Shown: positions 28,601 to 36,885 of the stretch, in pieces | How positions within the stretch are numbered: position 1 is the first letter of the stretch | Layout of the letters: the number at the start of each line of letters is the position of its first letter | Origin: Stentor roeselii | Taxonomy: Eukaryota > Ciliophora > Heterotrichea > Heterotrichida > Stentoridae | Length of the DNA stretch: 64,000 bases | NCBI GenBank assembly: GCA_006503475.1 | Contig: RSEH01000030.1 | Location: 62,001-126,000, forward strand | Direction of reading: 5' to 3' | Notes under the pieces: generated by a model | What the model saw: only the letters and a program-made list of their open reading frames with translations | The model's database searches: none | Told to the model about the DNA's origin: nothing | Program-made: the position numbers and the translations under genes

Positions 28601-31600
28601 TCACGGCATCATGCAACGTAGGAGGTTACACAAGTTCCTCATCCTCCAACCTCTTCATGGGCGGTTTTTTAGCTGAAGAAATCGTAGAAAAGGTTCAAAG
28701 TTTAGGTCTAAGCATAGAAAAAATCCAAGAAATCGAGTTCAAAGAGCTGACATTTCTATTAAGACGTGAAGAATCAGCTCGAATCCTCCAAAAGTTCATT
28801 TCCTATCTTCCGAAACTCGAGATAAACTACACAATTCACCCAATTTCTTCAACAATCTCAAAAGTAACCCTCGAGTTCATCAACCAATTCACCTGGAAAG
28901 AGCGTTGGCACGGAAACACATTAGTCTACTGGGTCTGGGTAGACGACGGTAACGACATTCTGCATTACGAGTCCTTCGTCTTGCACTACAAAAGTCTCTT
29001 TAAAAACGAGAAGCCAAGCACGACTTTTGCGATCCCAACAGGAAGGTACAAGCCAGGAGACTACATTTACCTCAGGTGCTTCAGTGACAGGTGGGCAGGG
29101 GCGGACACGACGATCCGGGTAGAAATCGACGTCTCTTTACTTCCAACTGACGACATTCAACATACTGAACTTCTCGATTTGAACCCTTTGCCGAAGTCAG
29201 TTTTAAACAACCCGATTTTAGAAAATCTTTACAAGTTCGATTTTTTCAACCCAATCCAAAGTCAGACCTTCCACACTCTTTACTATCACGACACAAATGT
29301 CCTGGTAGGAGCTCCGACTGGTTCAGGTAAGACGATAACAGCAGAAATCGCGATGTTCCGAGTCTTCAACAGTTACCCAGACAAGAAGATAATCTACATC
29401 GCGCCTTTAAAGGCTTTAGCAAAGGAAAGACTGAAAGATTGGACAATACGATTAGGAGTTCTAAACAAAAGTGTCTTGGAACTAACAGGCGACTACACTC
29501 CTGACATCGTCGCTCTTAACAATGCAGACGTTCTGATCACTACCCCTGAAAAATGGGACGGAATCAGTCGAAACTGGCAACATCGAAGCTACGTCCAAAG
29601 AGTCGGACTGGTCGTCATCGACGAAATTCACCTGCTCGGGCAGGACCGAGGCCCAGTCCTCGAAGTCATCGTTTCGAGGATGAGGTTCATGTCGACTCAG
29701 ATCAATTCCAACATCCGCATCATTGGCTTAAGCACTGCATTGGCTAATGCCCAAGACCTGGCAAATTGGCTGGGAATTGAACCGATTGGCTTCTTTAACT
29801 TCAAACCTTCTGTACGCCCAGTCCCTCTGCAGGTGCATGTTGATGGCTTCCCGGAAAAGAACTACTGTCCTAGAATGGCGACTATGAACCGCCCGGCTTA
29901 TAATGCGATTAAAACTTACAGTCCTACGAAACCTGTACTGATTTTTGTTGCGTCTAGAAGACAGACTAGACTCACTGCTTTTGATTTAATTGCTTATTGT
30001 GCTGCTGACAGGCAGGACCATCAAGGGTTTTTAAAAATTCCGAGAGATGAGATGGAAGTCGTGCTGACCACTGTACATGATGAGAACTTGCATCATTCAC
30101 TTAGTTATGGAATTGGACTTCATCATGCAGGTCTCTCGGAAAATGACAGGAAAGTCGTTGAGGAACTTTTTGTTACTGGAAAAATTCAGATACTTGTCAC
30201 GACTACTACTTTAGCTTGGGGAGTTAACTTCCCAGCACATCTTGTTATTATTAAGGGGTCTGAGTTTTTTGATGCAAAGGCGAAAAAATATGTAGATTTT
30301 CCTATTACTGATATTTTGCAGATGATGGGAAGGGCTGGACGACCCCAGTTTGATGATAATGGAATTGTTTGTATTTATGTACTTGAAGAAAAAAGAGCCT
30401 TTTTGAAAACTTTCTTGTATCAGCCTTTTCCTGTTGAGTCTAGCTTGCAGACTAAACTTCTTGATCATGTTAATGCGGAAATAGCTGCTGGGACTCTTGT
30501 GTCTAGGGGAAGTTGTATTAATTATATGACTTGGACTTACTTTTATAGGAGACTTACTAAAAATCCTGGGTATTATGGATTGCTTTCTGTTACTTATGAT
30601 GCGGTTAATCACTTTTTGCTTAGTTTGATTGATGAGACTTTGAATAAACTGGCTGATTTAGAGTGTGTTGAAATTGAAGATGATTACTTGACCCCACTAC
30701 CAATGGGCCACATCGCAAGTTACTACTACATAAACTGTATCTCAGTAAAATACCTAAAAAACGAGCTAAGCGTTCCAGACCTCTCATTCGATTCCCTAAT
30801 CGAGATCCTAAGCCGAGTAGAGGAGTTTTCAGAGCTTCCAGTGCGTCACAACGAAGAAAACCTAAACGAAGAGTTAGCAAAATTATTAAATTTCAAAGCA
30901 GAGTACTCAGAGCTCGACTCGCCCCACACAAAAACTCAACTTCTTCTCCTGGCTCACCTTTCCCGAGTAGAGCTTCCGATATCAGACTACATAACAGACA
31001 CAAAGCTCGTTCTCGACCAAAGCGTGAGACTTTTAAACGGCATGGTCGAGATATCAAGCCAAGTCGGTACATTATCCAACACATTAAAAATCGCGACTCT
31101 TCTTCAAATGTTGACGCAAGGTCACTGGTTCTACCATTCAACCCTTTCCAACCTTCCAGGTCTTTCCCAGGCAGCTCTTCAGTCACTTCACAATAACCGA
31201 GTCACGTCTCTGGCCCACTTGATTGAAATGGACGGGCGGTCTTTACCAAGTCTTTTCGAATCTTTATCAATTCAACTTTCAAAACAAGCCTTTCAAGATC
31301 TTCGAAAATGCATTTCAGCTCTTCCTTTATTTGAAATTTCTTGGACTGTTAAAGAAAATAAACAGGATGTTGAGGATAGCTTGTGGGGAGAAGTTGAAAC
31401 TTTCAGAGAAGATGCTTTAGTTGAGGTTGTTGTGAAAGTGGAAAGTCGCAATAGGACTGCGAGTAAAAAGGCTCAGATGAGTAGGACTGGAAGAATGCAG
31501 GATATTGGCTTGTGGGTGATGATTGGATGTAAAAACTCTGATAAGGTCTTAGCTATCAAAAAGCTGCAGTTTCCGAATAGACCTGTTTCTAATTTTAACT

Positions 31601-31692
31601 TGACTATTCAAGTGCCAAGGAACCCGCAATTGTGTCTTCTGCTTGTGCATGATGCTTACATTGGACTAGACCAAGAATATGAAATGGCTTAA
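25642..31692 (+). CDS. ASCC3: ASCC3-type Ski2-like helicase with two helicase cassettes
   Basis: The protein has 2,016 residues. The in-frame TTG upstream is not used as the start because it lies inside the PAP2 gene; ATG 25642 is chosen. There are two complete Ski2-like cassettes, each with RecA1, RecA2, winged-helix and Sec63 parts. Cassette 1 has APTGAGKT (about residue 359), DEIHLLDD and FGRAGRP; cassette 2 has APTGSGKT (about 1223), DEIHLLGQ and MGRAGRP. Both keep their catalytic residues. Stretches such as AHLSRVELPISDYITDTK and LGLDQEYEM match ASCC3 rather than Brr2. ASCC3 is the helicase of the ASCC/RQT complex, which unwinds DNA for alkylation repair and splits collided ribosomes. 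There are several abrupt composition flips inside the gene. Confidence 0.95.
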   Translation: MDNFQFIETLLTSNNPCQKDVVDELNQMLNDFISQGSNITENLVLASFIFDLLSPSLEASDPISHFEHNRVAYNEKIHEITGPAVQLNPFEFSVFLECKKIQKKPKSEAYVPSQSSGLKVARSLKEKERDKKLFSEIYMTAARNTCILEDPQIAMDLLDKLNSGLTNDYLQNELLEFLGFDNIEVVEQLLTNRRLITETCKSLSVKKPEQKLLDVVTTTGSGKRNKKQMEKIAKREGPTFTSNLDVLRELGFDEKFLTQNNQLGLKSQKISEDMNYSMPFSTFQQKALPSNLQTINEKMHIEFVLPAPIKKNVLKENLISIDMFKEWCRPAFSGITHLNEMQSIVYPEAYFSNHNLLVSAPTGAGKTNIALMCVLKALENSMVDGVIDTDIKIIYVAPMKALASEVTEKFSSKLKYLGLFVKELTGDMQLTKTEFAKTQMIVTTPEKWDVVTRKSDSSAIKVKLLVLDEIHLLDDERGPVLEALVARTLRLVETSQEAIRIVGLSATLPNYKDVAEFLRVGEAGCFYFGGEFRPVPLEQRFIGVNQVPNLEAQKALMNEITYAKVLEQIKRDEQVLVFVHSRRDTIKTCFELRDLAVQRGEISWFEQCYSMESKREVEKSKNRDLRQIFEFGMGIHNAGMLRKDRDLTERLFKKKNIRVLVTTATLAWGVNLPAHAVIIKGTDIYDSSIGNFKDIGILDVQQIFGRAGRPDFDTSGVAMILTTKDKIEKYKRMLVDQRSIESKFLNHLRDSLNAEVSLGTVSTIHEAFSWLRYTYFFVRVKRNPLFYGFNQDEVAQPYLLEESIKKRIKDAARGLNLFRMIRYDEVNGNLAITAVGRTASHFYINCESIQVYVEKLNVDMMDEEFFDMFCESHEFKQLKMREDENEELMNLADIAGQNWIEIKKEDVYNTYGKVMALLFAYLSSIPITTFSLVADMAYIVQNGARIIRALFEMVLKRNWAYMSEKLLTLSRNIDRRLLPWSNPLYQFTASCNVGGYTSSSSSNLFMGGFLAEEIVEKVQSLGLSIEKIQEIEFKELTFLLRREESARILQKFISYLPKLEINYTIHPISSTISKVTLEFINQFTWKERWHGNTLVYWVWVDDGNDILHYESFVLHYKSLFKNEKPSTTFAIPTGRYKPGDYIYLRCFSDRWAGADTTIRVEIDVSLLPTDDIQHTELLDLNPLPKSVLNNPILENLYKFDFFNPIQSQTFHTLYYHDTNVLVGAPTGSGKTITAEIAMFRVFNSYPDKKIIYIAPLKALAKERLKDWTIRLGVLNKSVLELTGDYTPDIVALNNADVLITTPEKWDGISRNWQHRSYVQRVGLVVIDEIHLLGQDRGPVLEVIVSRMRFMSTQINSNIRIIGLSTALANAQDLANWLGIEPIGFFNFKPSVRPVPLQVHVDGFPEKNYCPRMATMNRPAYNAIKTYSPTKPVLIFVASRRQTRLTAFDLIAYCAADRQDHQGFLKIPRDEMEVVLTTVHDENLHHSLSYGIGLHHAGLSENDRKVVEELFVTGKIQILVTTTTLAWGVNFPAHLVIIKGSEFFDAKAKKYVDFPITDILQMMGRAGRPQFDDNGIVCIYVLEEKRAFLKTFLYQPFPVESSLQTKLLDHVNAEIAAGTLVSRGSCINYMTWTYFYRRLTKNPGYYGLLSVTYDAVNHFLLSLIDETLNKLADLECVEIEDDYLTPLPMGHIASYYYINCISVKYLKNELSVPDLSFDSLIEILSRVEEFSELPVRHNEENLNEELAKLLNFKAEYSELDSPHTKTQLLLLAHLSRVELPISDYITDTKLVLDQSVRLLNGMVEISSQVGTLSNTLKIATLLQMLTQGHWFYHSTLSNLPGLSQAALQSLHNNRVTSLAHLIEMDGRSLPSLFESLSIQLSKQAFQDLRKCISALPLFEISWTVKENKQDVEDSLWGEVETFREDALVEVVVKVESRNRTASKKAQMSRTGRMQDIGLWVMIGCKNSDKVLAIKKLQFPNRPVSNFNLTIQVPRNPQLCLLLVHDAYIGLDQEYEMA

Positions 31693-31704
31693 TTAGATAA
31701 TAAT

Positions 31705-32283
31705 ATGCAGGCGGATGAAATCATTCATAGACCCCATGAAGACTCGTTCAAAGAGATTGAGATTCAGGATATGTCTGACGGAAATAATATCATTTATATA
31801 CCCAGAGGGAGTTTAAAACAGGATATTGCTGTACCGGCTTTGAACTCTGTGCAGATTGTAGCGATTTCTGAAAGAGATATCAAATTTAGCCAGGTTATTC
31901 AATTCGGTAAATTCGTCAAGTGGGTCTCAATGATTGAATTTTTGATGATTTTTACTTATCTGATACTTGGACTTCCTTTTTTACTTTTCTTGTTAATCCT
32001 GCCTATTCTTGGGTATTTATCAGCGAAAAAGATCTGGAAAGCCTTAGGAGTGGTTTACTTGATCTACTTAATTTCAAGTGTTTTGTTGAGGATTATTTTA
32101 ATCGTCGCGTTCAGAAATTTGATTTTTATTGTAGTTGGAAGTATTGTTGTTTTGTTTAACTTGATTTGCATTAGATATGTGATCAAGTTTTTAAAAGTGA
32201 CTAAAGAACTTAATGACTTGGAGAGGGCAGAACTGTTGATTTTGCAGAATGGAGTTCCATTGAGAAGAGAAGAAAATGATTAA
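31705..32283 (+). CDS. Small four-helix membrane protein of unknown function
   Basis: The protein has 192 residues. A hydrophilic N-terminal 70 residues is followed by four hydrophobic helices between about 75 and 170 (IEFLMIFTYLILGLPFLLF; LGVVYLIYLISSVLL; LIFIVVGSIVVLFNLI among them) and a short charged C-terminus. The topology therefore has both ends on the same side, probably cytosolic. No motif identifies a family. It starts 12 nt after the ASCC3 stop on the same strand. Confidence 0.78.
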   Translation: MQADEIIHRPHEDSFKEIEIQDMSDGNNIIYIPRGSLKQDIAVPALNSVQIVAISERDIKFSQVIQFGKFVKWVSMIEFLMIFTYLILGLPFLLFLLILPILGYLSAKKIWKALGVVYLIYLISSVLLRIILIVAFRNLIFIVVGSIVVLFNLICIRYVIKFLKVTKELNDLERAELLILQNGVPLRREEND

Positions 32284-32293
32284 TTACTAAGAA

Positions 32294-33943
32294 TTAGTGC
32301 TGCCAACAGTAACTACGGCCTGACTGAGAATTTCTTTTACACTGAGTGCCTCTTTGAGTAGTAGCCTGGCATCGACGACTGTAAGATGCGTACCCGTTGT
32401 TGTTGTTGTTTGAAGATGATTTTGACTCTTCCAAGGACTCTAGTTTCCTTTTCGTTGAAGAATGATCCGACCTTTCAGTGTCTAATTCATCTGCTTTGGT
32501 CTTACTTTGAAGACTTGAAATCTTTGATTTAAATGAACTGATTTTTTTATTCAAAGAGTCAATTTTTTCGTTGTTTTCCTGAACTGACAAGTAAAGTTCG
32601 TCAGTCTCTTCTTCATTTTCCTTTAGTCTTGCTGATTAAGGCTTACCTTCCAATTCTGAGTTTTTTGAATTTAAACTTTTTTGGATTTCGTATAAACTTT
32701 CAAGTTCTTCCTTGAGTTTTTCTATTGTTTCGTTAAGTTCTGAATTTTGGAGATAGAGTTGGGATTCTTGTGCTAAGGAGGAATTACATTCAAGGTCCAT
32801 GATCTTTGATGTTAGCTCACTTTGAATCTTTTCTGATGTTTCAAGATCTAAATTAAGGGATTCAATGGTTTCTTGAAGGCTAATTATCTTGAATTTTTCG
32901 TTTTCTAGTTGAAATTCGAGAGGCTCATCAGTGAATTGATGATATTTCCAGTTTATTTCCTGAATTTCGAGTTCGAGCTCTTGAATTTTATTGATTGACA
33001 TTTCATTTGTTTTTGTTTCTGCATCGAGCTGTTCGGTAAGAAACCTAATTTCCTCTCTAAGTTCATCAATAATTAACTGACTCGATTCCTGAACCACTTT
33101 TTCATCTTCCAATAATTCTATCTTAACATTCTTCTCAAAATCTTCATCTTCAAGCTTGACCTTAACATCAATTTCATTAACTGAATCATTGTCACCTTTA
33201 ATATCCTTTTTCAAATGCTGTTCAAGCGCTTCAATTTTCATAATTAAAACCTGAACATTTTCCTTTTCCGCTTCAAATTTCTGCAGAAATTTCTCAGCAT
33301 TTAATTTTTCAGCATCAAATTTTTCACTAATTTCTTCAATATTTTTTTCAAGCCTTGCCTTATCATTTCTCTGCAATTCTATTTCTTCTTCAAGTTTAAG
33401 AATATTTATATCTTTAATCTCATTGATTTCTTTTTCTTTTTCCAGCTGATTCTGTACTTCATTCATCATTTCTACATTTTAATTACCCTTGAGTTTTTCA
33501 TTCTCTTTGATAAGTGTTGATCTAGAGCCAGAGCTTTCATTTGATTCACTTTCTTCTTCATTATCTTCTTTTTCACTCTGGTCCTCTTCTTCGTACTCTT
33601 CTTCATTTTCTTCGATATCTTCAGAGTACTCTTCGTAGTCGTCTCTGATGGGAGAGGGAAGAGTTTCATTTTGGCTGAAGTTTAGAGACTTCTTGCTTTG
33701 GAAGGTCTTTTTGTATTCACTGACGAGAATCCTTGAAAGACCGACCACGTGAGACAAAGCTTTTTCGAGCTTGCTGATCCTTTTTTCTGCCAGTTTTAAC
33801 TCGATGTCTAGAGGTTTCGATTTACGGCAGGACTGTTCGATGATGAAAGGAATAGAAAATTTTGAGTAGATCTCAGTTATGATTGCAGCTCCTTTCTCGA
33901 TTTCAAGCTCGAAGTCTTTCCTTTCTAGGTATTTGGTAGACAT
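32294..33943 (-). CDS. Coiled-coil protein with C-terminal Cys/His module, two 15-nt introns
   Basis: The spliced CDS is complement(32294..32631,32647..33471,33487..33943) and codes 539 residues. The three exons are open frames that each stop just inside a 15-nt GTA...AG element; removing both gives one continuous coiled coil. An acidic stretch (about 120-145) is followed by long Glu/Lys heptads to about 500. The last 27 residues are different: RRCQATTQRGTQCKRN, then SYCWQH, a Cys/His pattern (C-x9-C-x10-C-x2-H) like the small CQAxTxxGxxCKR/YCWQH module common in bacteria and large viruses (Pfam DUF5763, from memory). That module probably binds zinc. The combination with a long coiled coil is unusual. 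Its stop lies 10 bp from the stop of the converging 4-TM gene. Confidence 0.85.
32632..32646 (-). other. 15-nt intron in coiled-coil gene (second)
   Basis: Coding strand GTAAGCCTTAATCAG, with A at position 10. It contains an in-frame stop when retained; removal joins NSELE to ARLKENEEE in one coiled coil. Confidence 0.88.
33472..33486 (-). other. 15-nt intron in coiled-coil gene (first)
   Basis: Coding strand GTAATTAAAATGTAG, with A at position 10. Removal joins ENEKLK to EMMNEVQ and keeps the heptad pattern. Confidence 0.88.
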
Positions 33944-34641
33944 ATAATTATAAGGAAAATTATGGATGTAAAGATTACAATTTAGATGATTACTTATTGC
34001 TACTTAATTTGAAAGAGTAACTTAATTTTTACTTATATAGATTAAGTTTTTTTAGATTTTTTGTGTTTTATTATATGATAAGTCCCTGATTACATTAAGA
34101 AGTCTTGAACTGAGATAAGTTTATTTAGCAGATTTTGTCAACTTTGCTTTTTGTGAATAGATTTAAGTAAAAAAAATTGATTTATTGAATTAAGTCTTGG
34201 GTGATATCAAAGTTGTAAAAAAATTGCTGAGATAAATTATTATATAGTAGAAAATCTACTAGAAAGTCGATTCTCAGAATATGCCAAATTCAATAAACCA
34301 CTAACTGTTCCTTGATAACATCTCTCATAAATTTTCTACACTTCCAAATTCATAACCTCAAGGCACCCACACTTAAACAACCCAACATTAATCCTTCAAA
34401 AATCCCAAAAAAACCCCACAACCATTTCTTCAACCTAAAAATTCCACATACTAATTCCAAACCTCCCTCCAAAAATAAACCTTAAACCCATCTTCCCACA
34501 AAAATTCTTCCAATTCCCAAACCCGTAACTTCCCCAAAAAAAAATCCAAAATCAATCTTCTAAACCCTCCTCACTAAAATCAACTTCTTCAAAGCCATAG
34601 TGAGTTAACACCCAACTCCCACTCAATGAACTAACAATAAA
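33944..34641. other. Intergenic spacer between divergent genes
   Basis: About 700 bases. The left 300 are AT-rich without features. The right 320 form a C-rich, nearly G-free tract, listed separately. No RNA gene or ORF is supported. Confidence 0.6.
34321..34641 (+). promoter_or_regulatory. Nearly G-free, C-rich 5' flank of the carboxypeptidase gene
   Basis: In 34381-34560 the plus strand has 1 G and 63 C in 180 bases (hand count). The tract ends close to the start codon at 34642. A promoter, nucleosome-free or 5'-UTR role is inferred from position and from the other tracts of this kind. Confidence 0.5.
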
Positions 34642-36849
34642 ATGAACAGTGACGACTCAGCAGTTTTCGTTGACTGTGAAAGTCCAAATCCCCAGTTATC
34701 CCAAGACGAATTAGTACTTGACGAGCTTTACAAATACATCCCGCCGCCGATCCCTTTGATTCCAAAGGACAAATACAAAGAAACAGCGAAATTTCAAGAT
34801 TTAAAACTTGAAGAAAAGCTTTCTCGTTACTCGAAACTTGCATCGTCAAAGCCCTGGGACCAAGAAGCACATCCTGACCAAAGCAATCAAAGCAACGGCT
34901 TAATCGATTTATTCTCAGCAATCGACGAAAATTCGATTGTCTACCAAAGAGACAACACGCGAAAAGGAGTGAACTCGATAAGTCTTAAGGTGAAACTCGA
35001 TTCTCTTTCAACTCTTCCTAAATTTGAATCGAAGTCAGTAGTCACCCTGGTGAAAAACGATTTATCCTTTGACAGTAAGTTCGAAAGCGGTAACCTTGGA
35101 CTGGCAATACGGAAAGCAGAGTTCGAATACGACCTGCTGATGCAAAACGACATCAACACCAAAGGCCATACACAATGGTTTTACTTTAAAGTGCAGAATA
35201 CTAAGACAGGGACTTACAAGTTCAACATCTTGAACTTCACTAAAAACGACTCGTTGTTCAATCATGGGATGAAAGTTTTAATTCACTCTGAAAAACTTTT
35301 CCAAAAGACTAAAACTCAATGGTTTCGAGGAGGTTCTGAAATTTCTTACTTTTGTAACAATATCCAAAGAACAGCGAAGGGGAATACTTTTTACACCCTG
35401 ACCTTTAAATATGAGTTTTTATTTGACTCGGATATGGTGTACTTCGCTTACTGCTACCCTTACACCTACACTAAACTCTTGCAGGATTTGGACTCGCTCG
35501 AGATAAACTACTCAGAAATTCTCACCAGAAGGACCTTGTGTCTTAGTATCAGTGAAAAAAGATGTGAACTGGTAACTATCACTGCACCAGGCTCGGTCGA
35601 TGACATAAAAAAACGCAAAGGAGTCGTATTGTCTGCCAGAGTCCACCCTGGAGAGACTGTCGGCTCTTGGATGATTAAAGGCGTTCTTGAGTTTTTAACT
35701 TCGAAGACTAAGGAAGCAAAGGCTTTAAGGGAAAAATATGTTTTTAAAGTACTACCAATGATGAACCCTGATGGGGTTTATTATGGAAATTATCGATGTG
35801 GAATTGCAGGATCGGATTTAAATAGAAATTGGAAAACACCTTCTAAGATTCTTCATCCTACGATTTATGCGGCTAAGAAAATGATTAAGAGCTTCTCGAA
35901 AGAAAGGACTGTTGAACTGGTTTGTGACTTTCATGGACATTCGAAGAGGAAAAATATTTTTATGTATGGATGTAATTTGCCTGAAGCTCCGGAAATCACT
36001 AGATGCATTCCTTTTATTATTTCTAAGTACTCGCCTTACTTTTTCTATCCTTATTGCTCGTTTAGGATGCAGAAAGCTAAGGAGTCTACTATGAGGATTA
36101 CTTTGTTTAAAGAAATTAAGGTTCCACTTGTTTATACCTTAGAAGCTTCTTTTTTTGGAGGAGATTTTGTAAGAGTTATGTAGGGAAAGTTTAATGGGGT
36201 TCATTATTTGACTGAAGATTTAATGACTATGGGGAAACAGGTTTGCACCTCACTAATAATTTACAACCAAGACGAAGAAGAAGGATCCGAGGTCTTAAGT
36301 AAACAAAAGATCTACTCCGAGCTCTTAAGTAACAAAGAACTGCTAGAAGAGCTAGCAAGTGACTCATCAGGTAGTGACTCAGAGCCATCAGAAGACAACC
36401 TTCCACTGCGCGAGTTAGAGCCGATGATAAAAGTAGCATCAAGCATAAAGCACCTTGAAATCCGTAAAAAACACTTAAAAGAAATCGAGAAAAAAAGCCG
36501 ATCTTTTTCAAGTAAACGCGACATGTCAAACAAAGTCTTCGGAGTTCCATTACGAAAGGCAAAATGCAACAACTGCGGCGAGAACCTGCAACTAGGTCAT
36601 ATTTGCCAGAAAAAAATAAGCATCAACAAGATCCAAGCAGTCGCTCGAAAAAACAGCTCAGCTTACGTGAATGGAAACGGAAAGCGAGTAAGAGACCAAG
36701 CGACTCAAACAGTAAAAATCGAAGAATCTAAAACACTCTCGCCTCACGAAGGACTACGTGTGAATAAAACTCGTTTAAGTAAAGCCTTTCAATCAAATAC
36801 GAGAAGCAAGCTTGCACATGAGTTGCTTCAACAGAAGTTCTTGAAATAA
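34642..36849 (+). CDS. Cytosolic carboxypeptidase (CCP/AGBL, M14), one 15-nt intron
   Basis: Spliced as join(34642..36168,36184..36849), 730 residues. An N-terminal CCP-type beta domain (about 110-285; HTQWFYFKVQNTKTGTYKFNILNF) precedes an M14 zinc peptidase domain. That domain has HPGE (about 335), DLNRNW (about 393) and DFHGHS (about 430), which supply zinc and substrate contacts, and TLEASFF with the catalytic Glu (about 502). CCPs shorten polyglutamate side chains or C-terminal tails of tubulin, which matters in cilia. Without splicing, the frame stops at 36181, inside the catalytic domain. Removing GTAAGAGTTATGTAG continues it with GDFGKFNGVHYLTEDL, the expected family text. The 200-residue tail has an acidic Ser-rich part and a CNNCGENLQLGHIC zinc-type motif. 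Confidence 0.93.
36169..36183 (+). other. 15-nt intron in carboxypeptidase gene
   Basis: GTAAGAGTTATGTAG, with A at position 10. Its last three bases are an in-frame stop if retained; removal restores the end of the M14 domain. Confidence 0.93.
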
Positions 36850-36885
36850 TGTAATTTAATAACTTTGAAATAATTAAAATTTAGC

